Below, in pieces: positions 1 through 9,330 of a stretch of DNA of 44,633 nt. Source of the DNA: an uncultured Lachnospiraceae bacterium (lineage in GTDB: Bacteria > Bacillota > Clostridia > Lachnospirales > Lachnospiraceae); the NCBI GenBank assembly GCA_947630005.1, contig CANRGB010000009.1:1-44633 (forward strand). Direction: 5' to 3'. A program made the translations under genes and the position numbers. The notes beneath the pieces are model-generated. The model did no database searches, was not told the DNA's origin, and saw nothing but the letters and a program-made list of their open reading frames with translations. The stretch's first letter is position 1. The number at the start of each line of letters is the position of its first letter.

Positions 1-802
1 CATAGACCAGGATGCGGCGGCGATTGAGGCTGCGGCCCGACGCCTTGGGGAGTTTGGAAATATAGTTACCATTATCCGCAGCAATTACTGCGAGATGAGA
101 CAGGAGCTTGGGAAACTTGGTATTACATCAGCAGATGGAGTCATTTTGGATCTGGGGGTTTCCTCCTATCAGCTTGATACGGCAGACCGCGGATTTACTT
201 ACAGAGAGGATGCGCCGCTGGACATGAGGATGGATCAGAGGCAGGAAATGACGGCAAAGGATATTGTGAACGGTTATAGTGAGATGGAGCTTTACCGCGT
301 CATCAGAGACTATGGGGAAGAGCGGTTCGCGAAAAATATCGCCCGTCATATCGTAAGTGCACGTAAAGAAAAAACACTGGAAACAACTGGGGAGTTAATT
401 CAAGTTATAAAAGCGGCGATACCAATGAAGATGCGGGCAGTTGGAGGACACCCGGCCAAAAGGACCTTCCAGGCGATTCGGATTGAGCTGAACAGGGAAC
501 TGGAGGTTCTTGAAAATTCGCTGGAAGATATGATAGACTTGTTAAATGACGGGGGACGTATCTGTGTGATTACGTTCCACTCTCTTGAGGACAGGATCGT
601 CAAGAATATCTTCCGGAAGTGCGAGAATCCATGTACCTGTCCGAAAGAGTTTCCTGTCTGTGTGTGCGGGAAGAAACCGAAAGGACATGTAGTCACAAGG
701 AAACCGGTCACTCCGGGAGAGGAAGAGCTGGCAGTCAATCCCAGAGCGAAAAGTTCAAAGCTGAGAGTTTTTGAACGGGAATTACAAAGGGAAGAGGAGT
801 GA
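1..802 (+). CDS. rsmH: 16S rRNA (cytosine-1402-N4)-methyltransferase RsmH, 5' end cut off
   Basis: RsmH (MraW) uses S-adenosylmethionine to methylate N4 of C1402 in 16S rRNA and is a standard early member of the dcw cluster. The reading frame is open from the first base: the first complete codon is at 2 and begins [19 protein letters not shown], followed by RSNY. These are conserved RsmH blocks that lie before the first internal ATG at 95. Further family landmarks are [44 protein letters not shown] and [13 protein letters not shown]. About 266 residues are visible, so roughly 45 N-terminal residues, including the first part of the SAM-binding fold, lie outside the window. It is followed after 4 bases by ftsL and is presumably co-transcribed with it. 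Identification is secure. Confidence 0.96.
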   Translation, partial: IDQDAAAIEAAARRLGEFGNIVTIIRSNYCEMRQELGKLGITSADGVILDLGVSSYQLDTADRGFTYREDAPLDMRMDQRQEMTAKDIVNGYSEMELYRVIRDYGEERFAKNIARHIVSARKEKTLETTGELIQVIKAAIPMKMRAVGGHPAKRTFQAIRIELNRELEVLENSLEDMIDLLNDGGRICVITFHSLEDRIVKNIFRKCENPCTCPKEFPVCVCGKKPKGHVVTRKPVTPGEEELAVNPRAKSSKLRVFERELQREEE

Positions 803-806
803 GAAA

Positions 807-1286
807 ATGGCTGGAGCGGATAAAAAAAGAGGAACCGGAAAACAGAAGCAGACGTATGTGGAAGGCAATGTTGTGCGCAGGGTGCAGCCGGATCAGGGAA
901 ACGGGCAGCCTAAGAAGAGCCGGAAGACCAGCCGCGCGGTCAGAAAGAACAGGGAGCGCGCGCGGCAGATGAATTTTGGCTATGTCTTATTCCTGGCCGC
1001 GGTAGGGGCCGCTGCGGTTTTTGTGTGTGTGAATTATCTGAAACTGCAGTCTGAGAATACAAAGCTCCGGCAGGAAGTCACATCTCTTGCGGTAAGTCTT
1101 GATGAAGCGAAGCTTGAAAATGACGCTGACTATAACAGGATCATGGCGACTGTGGACATGGAGCATGTGAAGGATGTTGCCATGAACAAACTGGGCATGG
1201 ATCATGCGAGAAAAGGACAGATTGTGACATACAGCGGAATTGACAGCGACTATGTGCGTCAGTATACGGATGTACCCGAAGAGTAA
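807..1286 (+). CDS. ftsL: FtsL-like cell division protein
   Basis: A small bitopic membrane protein of about 159 residues. It has a long, very basic cytoplasmic N-terminus (about residues 1-55, rich in Lys, Arg and Gln), one membrane segment (FGYVLFLAAVGAAAVFVCV) and an extracytoplasmic coiled-coil-like stretch beginning LKLQSENTKLRQEV. This architecture, and the position between rsmH and the first PBP gene, are those of FtsL, which forms a subcomplex with DivIC and DivIB/FtsQ in the divisome. Sequence conservation in FtsL is always low, so position carries much of the argument. I chose ATG 807 because the Shine-Dalgarno-like GAAGAGGAG lies just upstream; a longer form from 771 would overlap rsmH. 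Next gene starts 12 bases downstream. Confidence 0.85.
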   Translation: MAGADKKRGTGKQKQTYVEGNVVRRVQPDQGNGQPKKSRKTSRAVRKNRERARQMNFGYVLFLAAVGAAAVFVCVNYLKLQSENTKLRQEVTSLAVSLDEAKLENDADYNRIMATVDMEHVKDVAMNKLGMDHARKGQIVTYSGIDSDYVRQYTDVPEE

Positions 1287-1298
1287 GCAGGTGGACAG

Positions 1299-3575
1299 TT
1301 GGCGAAAGGATATAAAGCAAAAAGGGAACAAAGATTCACACGGAAAATGCAGGCGAAGCTTTCGGTCGCGTTTGCACTGGTTTTAGTATTTCTGATTATC
1401 CTGCTTTTGCGGATCGTCTTCATCAATGTAAAGATGGGACAGCGGTACGCGAAGCAGGTTCTTTCGCAGGAAAATTATGACAGCCGCACACTGTACAGCA
1501 GAAGAGGCGAGATCCAGGATTCCAACGGCCGGGTCCTTGCTTACAGTGAGCGGCAGTATAATGTAATCCTGGACTGTTATGCGGTTAATTATTATAAAGA
1601 AAATGACAAAGAGCATTATGAAGAATATGTAGAAGCCACGGTGGACGCTCTTGAGGATGTATTTGATCTCGAACCGGATGCGATGGAGCATCTGATCAAA
1701 GATGAGAAGACGCGGGACAGCCAGTATCAGATCGTTAAGCAGGATGTGACGGAAGAAGTAAAGGACGCGTTTGAGGAATATACGTCGCTTGACGAGAGCC
1801 GGCATCTTTCCAAAGAAGAGCGCGCCAAAATAAGAAAGGTGACCGGAATCTGGTTTGAGGATAAGTACATACGAAAGTATCCGATGAACAGCGTCGCGAG
1901 TACCGTTGTGGGATTTTCCAACGAGATAGGGGACGGCATTGTGGGACTTGAGGCCTACTATGACGACATGCTCAAGGGCACGGACGGAAGGGTGTTCGGC
2001 TATCTGAATGAAAGCCAGGAATATCAGCGGCGCACGATTCCGCCGGAAAACGGCTACACGCTGAAATCGACGATCGATATCAATATCCAGCAGATCGTCG
2101 AGAAATACATCGCGGAATTTGACGATGAGTACGGCGACGCGAAGGACGACGGGACGGCAAAGCACGGCGCGAAAAATATCGGCGTTGTTGCGATGGATCC
2201 CAACAGCGGAGCGGTTCTCGCGATGGCGACAAATTCGGGCTACAACCTGAATGATCCGCAGAATATCTCGGCGTGGTACCCGCCGTCCGAACAGAACGAC
2301 ATGTCGGACGAGGAGCTTATCGAAGCCCTGAATACAATGTGGAAAAATTTCTGCGTGACCGACGGATATGAGCCGGGTTCTGTCGTAAAACCGATCCATG
2401 TGGCGGCCGCGCTTGAAAACGGGGACGTCACGCCGGCGGATACGTTTATCTGCGACGGCGGTGAGTTCGTGACAGATACACAGATCAACTGCGACAATAT
2501 ATACGGACACGGTACCGAGACGCTTGGGGAAGTGATCAAAAATTCCTGCAACGACGGCCTGATGGCAATCGGAAGGAAGATGGGAGTCGCACAGTTTATC
2601 GCGATGCAGTCCATGTTCAATTTCGGCAGGCGGACCGGGATTGACCTCCCGAATGAGGCCTCCGGCGCGGTCTACACGCGCGAGCGGATGAACGAGGTGG
2701 AGCTTGCGACGTGCTCGTTCGGACAGGGCTTTACCTGCACGATGGTACAGGAGATCACCGCGTTCTGTTCCATTGTGAACGGCGGATATTATTATCAGCC
2801 GCATGTGATCGACAAGATACTGGACGACGACGGCAAGGTGGTCAAGAGCATGGATAACCTCCTGCTGAAGCAGACGGTATCGACAGAAGTATCGGAAATC
2901 ATAAAGGACTTTCTGAAAACTGCCGTTCAGGAAGGTACGGGACGCAATTCCCGGGTTCCGGGCTATCTGACCGGGGGGAAGACCGGTACGGCGGAGAAGA
3001 TCAATCCGGATACAGGGCAGCGCTGGGAGGGACATTATCTGGTATCGTTCATTGGGGCGGCCCCGATCAATGATCCCGAGATTGTGATCTACGTGATCGT
3101 CGATGAGCCGAACGTGGCGGAGCAGGCGGTCAGCACATACGCGCAGGTTCTGTTCCGCAAGATCGCGATTGAAGTGCTTCCCTATCTGAATATATATCCG
3201 ACGGAGGAAGTAACGGATGAGCTGCTTGCCAGCCTTGGCCTGAGCAGGGAGGATCTGACAAAAGAAGAAGTGGAAAAACAGACATTTGATGCCATGGATG
3301 TATACGGAAATTATTATAAAGGCGCTTATGTCAGCGACGCCAATGTTGTTGTGACGGCGGAAGGTTCCCCGATCGAGGGAGCTTACGTGGATGATACCGG
3401 AGCCGTCTATGACGGTGTTATGAATCATGTGGCCGATCTTGAGCTTCCCGAGGAGGTTGAGCCGGAGGAGAAAGCGGATAATCCTGATATGGCGGTTCCG
3501 CCGTCGGATAACGCGTCCGCGGAGGACAACTCTTCCATGTGGGATCCTTCGGCGCTGCCTGAGGAAGAGGAATAA
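1299..3575 (+). CDS. Class B penicillin-binding protein (FtsI/PBP2B type), first of two
   Basis: A monofunctional transpeptidase that cross-links septal peptidoglycan. It is 758 residues from a TTG start at 1299, with AGGTGG a few bases upstream. Layout: basic N-terminus, one membrane anchor (about residues 20-42, VAFALVLVFLIILLLRIVF), PBP dimerisation domain, then the transpeptidase domain. The three catalytic motifs are all present: SVVK (Ser361/Lys364), SCN (416-418) and KTGT (561-564). After the catalytic domain there is an unusual acidic tail of about 130 residues with no PASTA repeat that I can recognise; it holds a motif shared with DivIB and ends in a Glu/Pro/Asp-rich stretch. The length is near that of FtsI/SpoVD relatives. 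Whether it serves vegetative division or sporulation cannot be read from sequence. Confidence 0.93.
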   Translation: MAKGYKAKREQRFTRKMQAKLSVAFALVLVFLIILLLRIVFINVKMGQRYAKQVLSQENYDSRTLYSRRGEIQDSNGRVLAYSERQYNVILDCYAVNYYKENDKEHYEEYVEATVDALEDVFDLEPDAMEHLIKDEKTRDSQYQIVKQDVTEEVKDAFEEYTSLDESRHLSKEERAKIRKVTGIWFEDKYIRKYPMNSVASTVVGFSNEIGDGIVGLEAYYDDMLKGTDGRVFGYLNESQEYQRRTIPPENGYTLKSTIDINIQQIVEKYIAEFDDEYGDAKDDGTAKHGAKNIGVVAMDPNSGAVLAMATNSGYNLNDPQNISAWYPPSEQNDMSDEELIEALNTMWKNFCVTDGYEPGSVVKPIHVAAALENGDVTPADTFICDGGEFVTDTQINCDNIYGHGTETLGEVIKNSCNDGLMAIGRKMGVAQFIAMQSMFNFGRRTGIDLPNEASGAVYTRERMNEVELATCSFGQGFTCTMVQEITAFCSIVNGGYYYQPHVIDKILDDDGKVVKSMDNLLLKQTVSTEVSEIIKDFLKTAVQEGTGRNSRVPGYLTGGKTGTAEKINPDTGQRWEGHYLVSFIGAAPINDPEIVIYVIVDEPNVAEQAVSTYAQVLFRKIAIEVLPYLNIYPTEEVTDELLASLGLSREDLTKEEVEKQTFDAMDVYGNYYKGAYVSDANVVVTAEGSPIEGAYVDDTGAVYDGVMNHVADLELPEEVEPEEKADNPDMAVPPSDNASAEDNSSMWDPSALPEEEE

Positions 3576-3620
3576 AACACATTTCAGGCTCCGCAGCGCG
3601 GAGTATACAAAAACTGCAGT

Positions 3621-3657
3621 ATGCCGCCGGCCAGATCAGACAGATGTCCGGCGGCAT
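3621..3657 (+). terminator. Strong hairpin after the first PBP gene, weak terminator
   Basis: The arms ATGCCGCCGG (3621-3630) and CCGGCGGCAT (3648-3657) are perfect complements around a 17-base loop, 45 bases after the stop codon. Only three T residues follow, so it may be an inefficient terminator or an mRNA-stabilising stem rather than a full stop. An interspersed repeat copy begins 8 bases later. Confidence 0.45.
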
Positions 3658-3664
3658 TTCGCGT

Positions 3665-3736
3665 GCACAGGCCCGTGTAAGGAAAATGCTGCTGACGCGG
3701 CGCGCAGGCAGGAGGGAAGACTGCCCCCTGTCCGAT
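3665..3736 (+). repeat. Interspersed intergenic repeat, copy 1 (degenerate)
   Basis: Begins GCACAGGCCCGTGTAAGGAA, contains the family core GCTGCTGACGCGGC, then a second part with CAGGCAGGAGG and CTGTCCGAT. The right arm of the first stem, clear in other copies (for example 13490-13577), is missing here, so only the inner GCTGC/GC(G)GC stem and a weakened second stem can form. It lies between the two PBP genes and ends just before the Shine-Dalgarno site for the possible ATG at 3753. Confidence 0.75.
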
Positions 3737-3797
3737 CCGAAGGAATTTTTTAATGATTTTTGCAATAGACTGTACCAAAACCGGAAAGAGGTTTTCC

Positions 3798-5570
3798 ATG
3801 CAGTCTGCCATGCAGAAAACAAAAAGCTTTCACCGCAGAAAAACGGCGGCCGTGTTTCTGTGCTGTTTCCTGGCGCTGGCCGCGCTGGCTGTCAGGCTGG
3901 TCAGCCTGATGGTCATCAATTCGGAATATTACGCCGAACTTGCGCAGGATCTTCATGAGAGGGAACGTCCGATCAAAGCCGCGCGGGGGAGGATCATGGA
4001 CCGCACAGGCAAGGTGCTGGCGGATAACCGCACGGTCTGCACCGTGTCCGTAATTCACAGCCAGATCAGGGAGCCTGAGCGGGTGATTGAAATTCTGAGC
4101 CGGGAACTGGAGCTTCCCGAGGAGAAAGTCAGAAAAAGAGTCGAAAAAGTCAGCTCGATCGAGCGCGTGGCGAAAAACGTGGAGAAAGCGGCGGGGGACA
4201 GGATCCGGAACTATGGACTGGAAGGAGTGAAGGTTGACGAGGACTACAGACGGTATTATCCGCTTGGAAGTCTGGCCTCCAAAGTTCTCGGATTTACAGG
4301 AGGGGACAATCAGGGGATCATCGGACTTGAGGTAAAGTACGAGGAGATTCTGCAGGGAACGCCGGGGCGGATTCTGACGCTGACGGACGCGCGGGGCGTC
4401 GAACTGTCCGATACAGGGGAACGCCGGGAGGAGCCGGTAAACGGCAGCGATCTCTATATCAGCCTTGACGCGAATATTCAGGAGTTTGCGGAACAGGCCG
4501 CGCGCAAAGTCATGGAGCAGAAAGAGGCGGACAGTGTTTCCATCATCATCATGAACCCGAAGAACGGGGAAATTTACGCGATGACAAACGTTCCCGAATT
4601 TGATCTGAATGATCCGTATACGCTGGCCGGCGGGAACGGGGAAGTTTCCGGACAGGAACTGCAGAACGCGCTGAACCGGATGTGGAGGAACGGATGCATC
4701 AACGATACATATGAACCGGGTTCCACGTTTAAGACCGTCACGGCGGCCGCGGGCCTGGAAGCGGGCGTCGTCTCAGTCTCCGACCAGTTTTCCTGCCCCG
4801 GCTTCAGGATCGTGGAGGACCGGAAAATCCGCTGCCATAAGGTGAGCGGCCACGGAAGCGAGACGTTTGTGCAGGCCACGCAGAATTCCTGCAACCCGGT
4901 GTTTATTGAGGTCGGGCTGAGGCTGGGAACAGAACGGTATTTCCAGTATTTTCATCAGTTTGCGCTGGATGAGAAAACGGGGATCGATCTTCCCGGAGAG
5001 GCAGCGACGATCATGCACAGACAGGAGAATGTCGGACAGGTGGAGCTCGCGACGATCTCTTTCGGCCAGTCGTTTCAGATCACGCCGATTCAGCTGATCA
5101 CGACCGTCAGTTCCCTCATCAACGGGGGGATGAGAATCACGCCGCATTTCGGCGCTCAGGCGAGAGCGGAGGACGGGGCCCTTACGAAAGTCTTCGAATA
5201 TCCGCAAAAGCGGCGGATCCTCTCGGCGGAGACTTCGGCGACGATGCGGTACCTCCTCGAACAGGTGGTGGACGGCGGAGGCGGGAAAAACGCTTATATT
5301 GAAGGGTACCGGATCGGCGGAAAGACGGCGACCTCGGAGACGCTGCCGCGCAGCGCCAACCGGTATATCTCTTCTTTCGTCGGCTTTGCCCCCGCGGATG
5401 ATCCGCAGGTGATCGGCATGTGCGTGATCAATAATCCTCAGGGGGTCTACTACGGGGGAACCATAGCGGCGCCGGTCATGCGCGAGGTGTTTCAGAACAT
5501 TCTTCCTTATCTTGGAATAAGGAAAAACGGCGCGGCAGACGACCCGCAAAAAAATGAGAAAACAGGTTGA
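3798..5570 (+). CDS. Class B penicillin-binding protein (SpoVD/FtsI type), second of two, with KTA in place of KTG
   Basis: A second transpeptidase of about 590 residues. A membrane anchor near the N-terminus (TAAVFLCCFLALAALAVRL) is followed by the PBP dimerisation domain and the transpeptidase domain. Numbering from an ATG at 3753, the nucleophile motif is STFK (Ser324/Lys327), SCN follows in NSCNPVF, and the third motif reads GGKTATSE (Lys524) where KTG[T/S] is expected. Both 3753 and 3798 have acceptable ribosome binding sites: GAAGGA with 8-base spacing for 3753, AAAGAGG with 6-base spacing for 3798. I prefer 3798 because it gives a normal short cytoplasmic tail. Tandem class B PBP genes in a dcw cluster usually mean one vegetative FtsI and one sporulation SpoVD; I cannot say which is which. 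Confidence 0.92.
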   Translation: MQSAMQKTKSFHRRKTAAVFLCCFLALAALAVRLVSLMVINSEYYAELAQDLHERERPIKAARGRIMDRTGKVLADNRTVCTVSVIHSQIREPERVIEILSRELELPEEKVRKRVEKVSSIERVAKNVEKAAGDRIRNYGLEGVKVDEDYRRYYPLGSLASKVLGFTGGDNQGIIGLEVKYEEILQGTPGRILTLTDARGVELSDTGERREEPVNGSDLYISLDANIQEFAEQAARKVMEQKEADSVSIIIMNPKNGEIYAMTNVPEFDLNDPYTLAGGNGEVSGQELQNALNRMWRNGCINDTYEPGSTFKTVTAAAGLEAGVVSVSDQFSCPGFRIVEDRKIRCHKVSGHGSETFVQATQNSCNPVFIEVGLRLGTERYFQYFHQFALDEKTGIDLPGEAATIMHRQENVGQVELATISFGQSFQITPIQLITTVSSLINGGMRITPHFGAQARAEDGALTKVFEYPQKRRILSAETSATMRYLLEQVVDGGGGKNAYIEGYRIGGKTATSETLPRSANRYISSFVGFAPADDPQVIGMCVINNPQGVYYGGTIAAPVMREVFQNILPYLGIRKNGAADDPQKNEKTG

Positions 5571-5595
5571 ATAATCCCTGAAAACCCTTTATACT
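5567..5595 (+). promoter_or_regulatory. Sigma-A-type promoter before mraY
   Basis: TTGAAT (5567-5572), a 17-base spacer and TATACT (5590-5595). The -35 box overlaps the stop codon of the upstream PBP gene. It lies about 90 bases before the mraY start and would allow mraY and the genes after it to be transcribed independently of rsmH-ftsL-PBP. Confidence 0.65.
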
Positions 5596-5683
5596 TGTAA
5601 CATATGATAATCGTGCGTGGTTCGCCGCCAAAGAAAAAGCAGGCAGGTTATCTGAAACAGAAGATCAAAAGAAGAGGTGTAAG

Positions 5684-6658
5684 ATGATAATAAGTCAGGA
5701 AGTATTGATTCCATTGTTTGCGGCTTTTCTGGTCAGCGTGCTGTTAAGCCCGATTGTGATCCCGTTTCTCCAGCGGCTGAAAGTCAGCCAGACGGAGCGG
5801 AAAGAAGGAGTAGAATCTCACCTGAAGAAAGCCGGCACTCCCACGATGGGAGGGCTGATTATCCTGATCAGCACAGCGGCGACTTCGATGCTGTTTATCG
5901 GGAAATATCCCAGGATCATTCCGGTCCTGTTTCTGATTCTCGGATTCGGGATCATAGGATTTCTCGACGACTATCTGAAAGTGGTGCTCAGGCGCTCTGA
6001 CGGACTGTACCCGAAACAGAAGATGGCAGGACAGCTGCTTGTCACGACGGTTTTTGTCGTGTATCTCTGGTTCATGGACGCTTCCTGCCTGGATATCCTG
6101 ATTCCGTTTTCGGGGGGAAAGATGCTTTCCGGGACGACCGTGCGGGCGCTTGCCGTGCCGCTTGCATATTTCGTGATCATCGGTACGGTGAACGGCGTGA
6201 ATTTTACGGACGGCCTTGACGGGCTTGCGACAGGTGTGACGACGATCGTCGCGGTTTTTTACACAGTGGTTTCCATGAGCATGAACGGCGGGATCGAACC
6301 GATCACCGCGGCGGTCGCGGGCGCTCTGCTGGGCTTTTTGCTGTTTAACACGTATCCCGCGCGGGTATTTATGGGAGATACGGGTTCGCTCGCGCTCGGC
6401 GGGTTCGTCGCCGGGTCGGCGTATCTTATGAGAATGCCCCTGTTTCTTCCGATTATCGGCCTGATCTACTGCGTGGAGGTTCTCTCCGTGATTATACAGG
6501 TCACTTATTTTAAGAAAACAGGCGGAAAACGTATCTTTAAGATGGCCCCGATTCATCATCATTTTGAAAAATGCGGCTGGCCGGAGACCAGAATCGTCAC
6601 AGTGTTCACTGTGATCACGACATTTTTGTGCGTGCTTGGTCTCGTAGCGGTCGGATGA
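5684..6658 (+). CDS. mraY: Phospho-N-acetylmuramoyl-pentapeptide transferase MraY
   Basis: An integral membrane enzyme that moves phospho-MurNAc-pentapeptide from UDP onto undecaprenyl phosphate, forming lipid I. It is 324 residues, the normal family length, and strongly hydrophobic with about ten membrane segments. Signature blocks: GTPTMGGLIIL near the N-terminus, the Asp pair in FLDDYLKV, NFTDGLDGLATG, FMGDTGSLALGG and the histidine-rich loop MAPIHHHFEKCGW. The ATG at 5684 has AGAGGTG just upstream. It follows its own likely promoter and is followed by murD after a gap of about 125 bases in which I see no other gene. Confidence 0.97.
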   Translation: MIISQEVLIPLFAAFLVSVLLSPIVIPFLQRLKVSQTERKEGVESHLKKAGTPTMGGLIILISTAATSMLFIGKYPRIIPVLFLILGFGIIGFLDDYLKVVLRRSDGLYPKQKMAGQLLVTTVFVVYLWFMDASCLDILIPFSGGKMLSGTTVRALAVPLAYFVIIGTVNGVNFTDGLDGLATGVTTIVAVFYTVVSMSMNGGIEPITAAVAGALLGFLLFNTYPARVFMGDTGSLALGGFVAGSAYLMRMPLFLPIIGLIYCVEVLSVIIQVTYFKKTGGKRIFKMAPIHHHFEKCGWPETRIVTVFTVITTFLCVLGLVAVG

Positions 6659-6783
6659 ACGCTTTCATCCCGTCCGGAATCTGACCGCAGAGGCCGGGAT
6701 ACCGCGGAAAATACCGCCAGGATTCGCGTATTCTGCGCGGAGGACAAAACAGAGATCACAGGATCATAATGGAGGAGCTTGAA

Positions 6784-8142
6784 ATGGAATGGACAGGAGA
6801 GACTGTGCTGGTGTTTGGTACCGGCATCAGTGGAATCGGAGCCGCCGGACTGCTGGTCAGTCTGGGGGCGGAAGCGGTTCTGTTCGATGAAAATACAGAG
6901 ATTGATACGGAGAAGGTGCTTGCGAAACTCCCGGCGGGGAGCAGAGCGAAAGTACTGACAGGAGAACTTCCGGAGGAAGAGATGAAGCGTCTGACGCTGG
7001 TCGTGCTCAGCCCCGGCGTCCCGTGCGATCTGCCTCTGGTGAACCGGCTCAGGGAGAGAGGACTTCCGATCTGGGGAGAAGTTGAGCTAGCTTTCCGGTG
7101 CGGAAAGGGAGAGGTTCTGGCGGTTACGGGGACAAACGGGAAGACGACGACGACCAGTCTCCTCGGCGAGATCATGAAGCACGTCCGAAGGGAAGTCTAC
7201 GTTGTCGGGAATATCGGGTTTTCCTATACGGAAGCGGTGCGGCATATGACGGAGCAGGCCGTGACGGTTGCTGAGATCAGCAGTTTTCAGCTTGAGACGA
7301 CGGAACGGTTTTCTCCGAAGGTCAGCGCGATCCTGAATATCACTCCGGATCATCTGAACCGCCATCACACAATGGAGGAGTATATCCGTGTGAAGGAGCT
7401 GATCACGGCGCATCAGGGGCCGGAGGATGTGTGCGTCCTGAACTACGAGGATGAGATACTGCGGAAATTCGGGGAGAAGCTTCCCATAAAAGTACTCTGG
7501 TTCAGCAGCGCCCGTGCGCTCGCGCGCGGAGTTTATCTTGAGGGGGACATGATCCGTTACGCGTCGGAGGCCGGAATTGAGGATATCTGTTCCGTGAAGG
7601 AAGTAAATCTGCTCGGCACACATAATTACGAAAACATCATGGCTGCGGCCGCGGCGGCGCTGGCTTACGGCGTCTCCATAGAGGAAATGCGCCCTGTCAT
7701 CTGCGCGTTTCAGGCGGTGGAGCACAGGATCGAGTACGTAGCGGAGAAACACGGCGTTGTATATTACAACGATTCCAAGGGGACGAATCCGGATGCGGCG
7801 ATCAAGGGGATCCAGGCAATGGAACGACCGACGCTGCTGATCGGGGGAGGCTATGACAAAAATTCTTCCTATGAGGAGTGGATTCGCGCTTTTGACGGAA
7901 AAGTGAAATATCTTGTGCTGATCGGACAGACAAAAGAAAAGATTGCCGAAGCAGCAAGGAACTGCGGTTTTTATGATATTCTGTTCGCGGAAACGCTCGC
8001 CGAGGCAGTCGATATCTGTGCCTCACGGGCCGAGCCGGGAGACGCGGTGCTTCTTTCACCGGCTTGTGCGAGCTGGGGAATGTTCCCGAACTATGAAGTC
8101 AGGGGACGGCAATTTAAAGAACTGGTACATCAATTGCCATAG
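6784..8142 (+). CDS. murD: UDP-N-acetylmuramoylalanine--D-glutamate ligase MurD
   Basis: A cytoplasmic ATP-dependent ligase that adds D-Glu to UDP-MurNAc-L-Ala. It has about 452 residues, typical for MurD. An N-terminal Rossmann-like domain (VLVFGTGISGIGAAGLLVSLG) binds the uridine nucleotide. The central Mur ligase domain carries the P-loop GTNGKTTTTSLLGE, ITPDHLNRH and a later NDSKGTNPDAA block. The C-terminal domain ends SPACASWGMFPNYEVRG, characteristic of MurD. The ATG at 6784 is preferred over 6769 because GGAGG at 6771-6775 is spaced 8 bases from it; the 6769 ATG would overlap that site. ftsW starts 11 bases after the stop. Confidence 0.97.
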   Translation: MEWTGETVLVFGTGISGIGAAGLLVSLGAEAVLFDENTEIDTEKVLAKLPAGSRAKVLTGELPEEEMKRLTLVVLSPGVPCDLPLVNRLRERGLPIWGEVELAFRCGKGEVLAVTGTNGKTTTTSLLGEIMKHVRREVYVVGNIGFSYTEAVRHMTEQAVTVAEISSFQLETTERFSPKVSAILNITPDHLNRHHTMEEYIRVKELITAHQGPEDVCVLNYEDEILRKFGEKLPIKVLWFSSARALARGVYLEGDMIRYASEAGIEDICSVKEVNLLGTHNYENIMAAAAAALAYGVSIEEMRPVICAFQAVEHRIEYVAEKHGVVYYNDSKGTNPDAAIKGIQAMERPTLLIGGGYDKNSSYEEWIRAFDGKVKYLVLIGQTKEKIAEAARNCGFYDILFAETLAEAVDICASRAEPGDAVLLSPACASWGMFPNYEVRGRQFKELVHQLP

Positions 8143-8153
8143 GAAGTGGTAAA

Positions 8154-9230
8154 TTGCATTTTCGACCTGGTAAACCGGACGGACTTCTGCTTGTCATTGT
8201 CCTGTTTCTGACTGGATTCGGACTTCTGGTTCTCTACAGTATGAGTTCATATAATGGGCAGGTCCGTTTCGGCGACTCTGCCTATTATTTTAAAAAACAG
8301 TTTTTTGCGATGGCGCTCGGCCTTGTGGTGATGTGCGGAATTTCCTCCGTGGATTATCATGCGCTGCGCCGTCTCTCGGTACCTGCCTATCTGGTTTCGC
8401 TGGCACTCTCGGGGGCGGTTCTTCTGGTTGGCGATACCTATAACGGATCGAAGCGGTGGCTCTCGCTCGGCCCGCTGTCTTTTCAGCCGTCCGAGTTCGC
8501 GAAGCCGGCTGTGATCCTGCTTCTGGCGGGAATCGTAAGCCGCATGCAGAAAAAAAAGAGCCTGGAAATGATCGTGCGTGTCACGCTCCCGGTACTTCCG
8601 ATCGTGGCGCTCGTCGGGACAAACAATCTGAGTACGGCGATCATTATTCTGGGGATCGCCGTGATCATGATTTTTATATCCAACCCGCGCTATCTGCCGT
8701 TTTTCTGGATTCTGCTCGGAGGCGGCGGCCTGATGGGGATCTTTCTGAGCCTGGAACAGTACCGTCTGGAGCGCCTCGCCATCTGGCGGCATCCGGAACT
8801 GTATGAGAAAGGATATCAGACCATGCAGGGGCTGTATGCGATCGGTTCGGGCGGACTGTTCGGACGGGGATTCGGCAACAGTCTGCAAAAGCTTGGCTTT
8901 GTGCCGGAGGCGCAGAACGACATGATTTTTTCGGTGATCTGCGAGGAGTTCGGCCTGTTCGGCGCATGGCTGCTGATACTTCTGTTCCTGCTGCTGCTGT
9001 GGCGCTTCATGGTGATAGCGACTCACGCCAGCGATCTGTTCGGAGCGCTGATAGCCGCGGGAATCATGGGGCACATCGCGATCCAGGTGATTCTGAACAT
9101 CGCGGTGGTTACCAACACGATCCCCAATACCGGAATCACGCTTCCTTTTATCAGCTATGGAGGAACTTCGGTTCTTTTTCTCCTTGCGGAGATGGGGCTC
9201 GCGCTTTCCGTAAGCCGGTGGAGCCGATAA
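8154..9230 (+). CDS. ftsW: FtsW-type SEDS peptidoglycan glycosyltransferase
   Basis: A SEDS-family polytopic membrane protein that polymerises lipid II into glycan strands together with a class B PBP. It is 358 residues from a TTG start at 8154, preceded by AGGAAGTGG. About ten membrane segments are apparent. Family blocks include GSKRWLSLGPLSFQPSEFAKPA, FGRGFGNSLQKLGFVPEAQNDMIFSVICEEFG and the C-terminal ITLPFISYGGTSVLFLLAEMG, which is closer to FtsW than RodA. The gene sits between murD and murA without murG, which normally follows ftsW in other dcw clusters. Two class B PBPs upstream are candidate partners. Confidence 0.94.
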   Translation: MHFRPGKPDGLLLVIVLFLTGFGLLVLYSMSSYNGQVRFGDSAYYFKKQFFAMALGLVVMCGISSVDYHALRRLSVPAYLVSLALSGAVLLVGDTYNGSKRWLSLGPLSFQPSEFAKPAVILLLAGIVSRMQKKKSLEMIVRVTLPVLPIVALVGTNNLSTAIIILGIAVIMIFISNPRYLPFFWILLGGGGLMGIFLSLEQYRLERLAIWRHPELYEKGYQTMQGLYAIGSGGLFGRGFGNSLQKLGFVPEAQNDMIFSVICEEFGLFGAWLLILLFLLLLWRFMVIATHASDLFGALIAAGIMGHIAIQVILNIAVVTNTIPNTGITLPFISYGGTSVLFLLAEMGLALSVSRWSR

Positions 9231-9305
9231 AATATGGCGGTACCGACATAGAAATAGAGGCGTAACTTTAGAGTTCATACTTTCACTGCCTCGCGAAGTG
9301 TGTTA

Positions 9306-9320
9306 CGTTCACGGAGTGAA
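9306..9320. repeat. Short inverted repeat before murA
   Basis: GTTCAC-GGA-GTGAAC is a 6-base inverted repeat. It is nested within a looser repeat (GTTAC before it and GTTAC after it) and is preceded by a second partial inverted repeat, TTCACTGCCTCGCGAAGTG. It sits between ftsW and the possible murA promoter, so it might be an operator or the 3' end structure of the upstream transcript. Confidence 0.4.
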
Positions 9321-9330
9321 CAGTTACACC

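Noticed and set aside
1383-3428. A 681-residue minus-strand open frame opposite the first PBP gene
   Set aside because: It lies antisense to a gene with all catalytic motifs, has no recognisable domain and is composed of low-information His/Arg-rich sequence typical of shadow frames in GC-rich codons.
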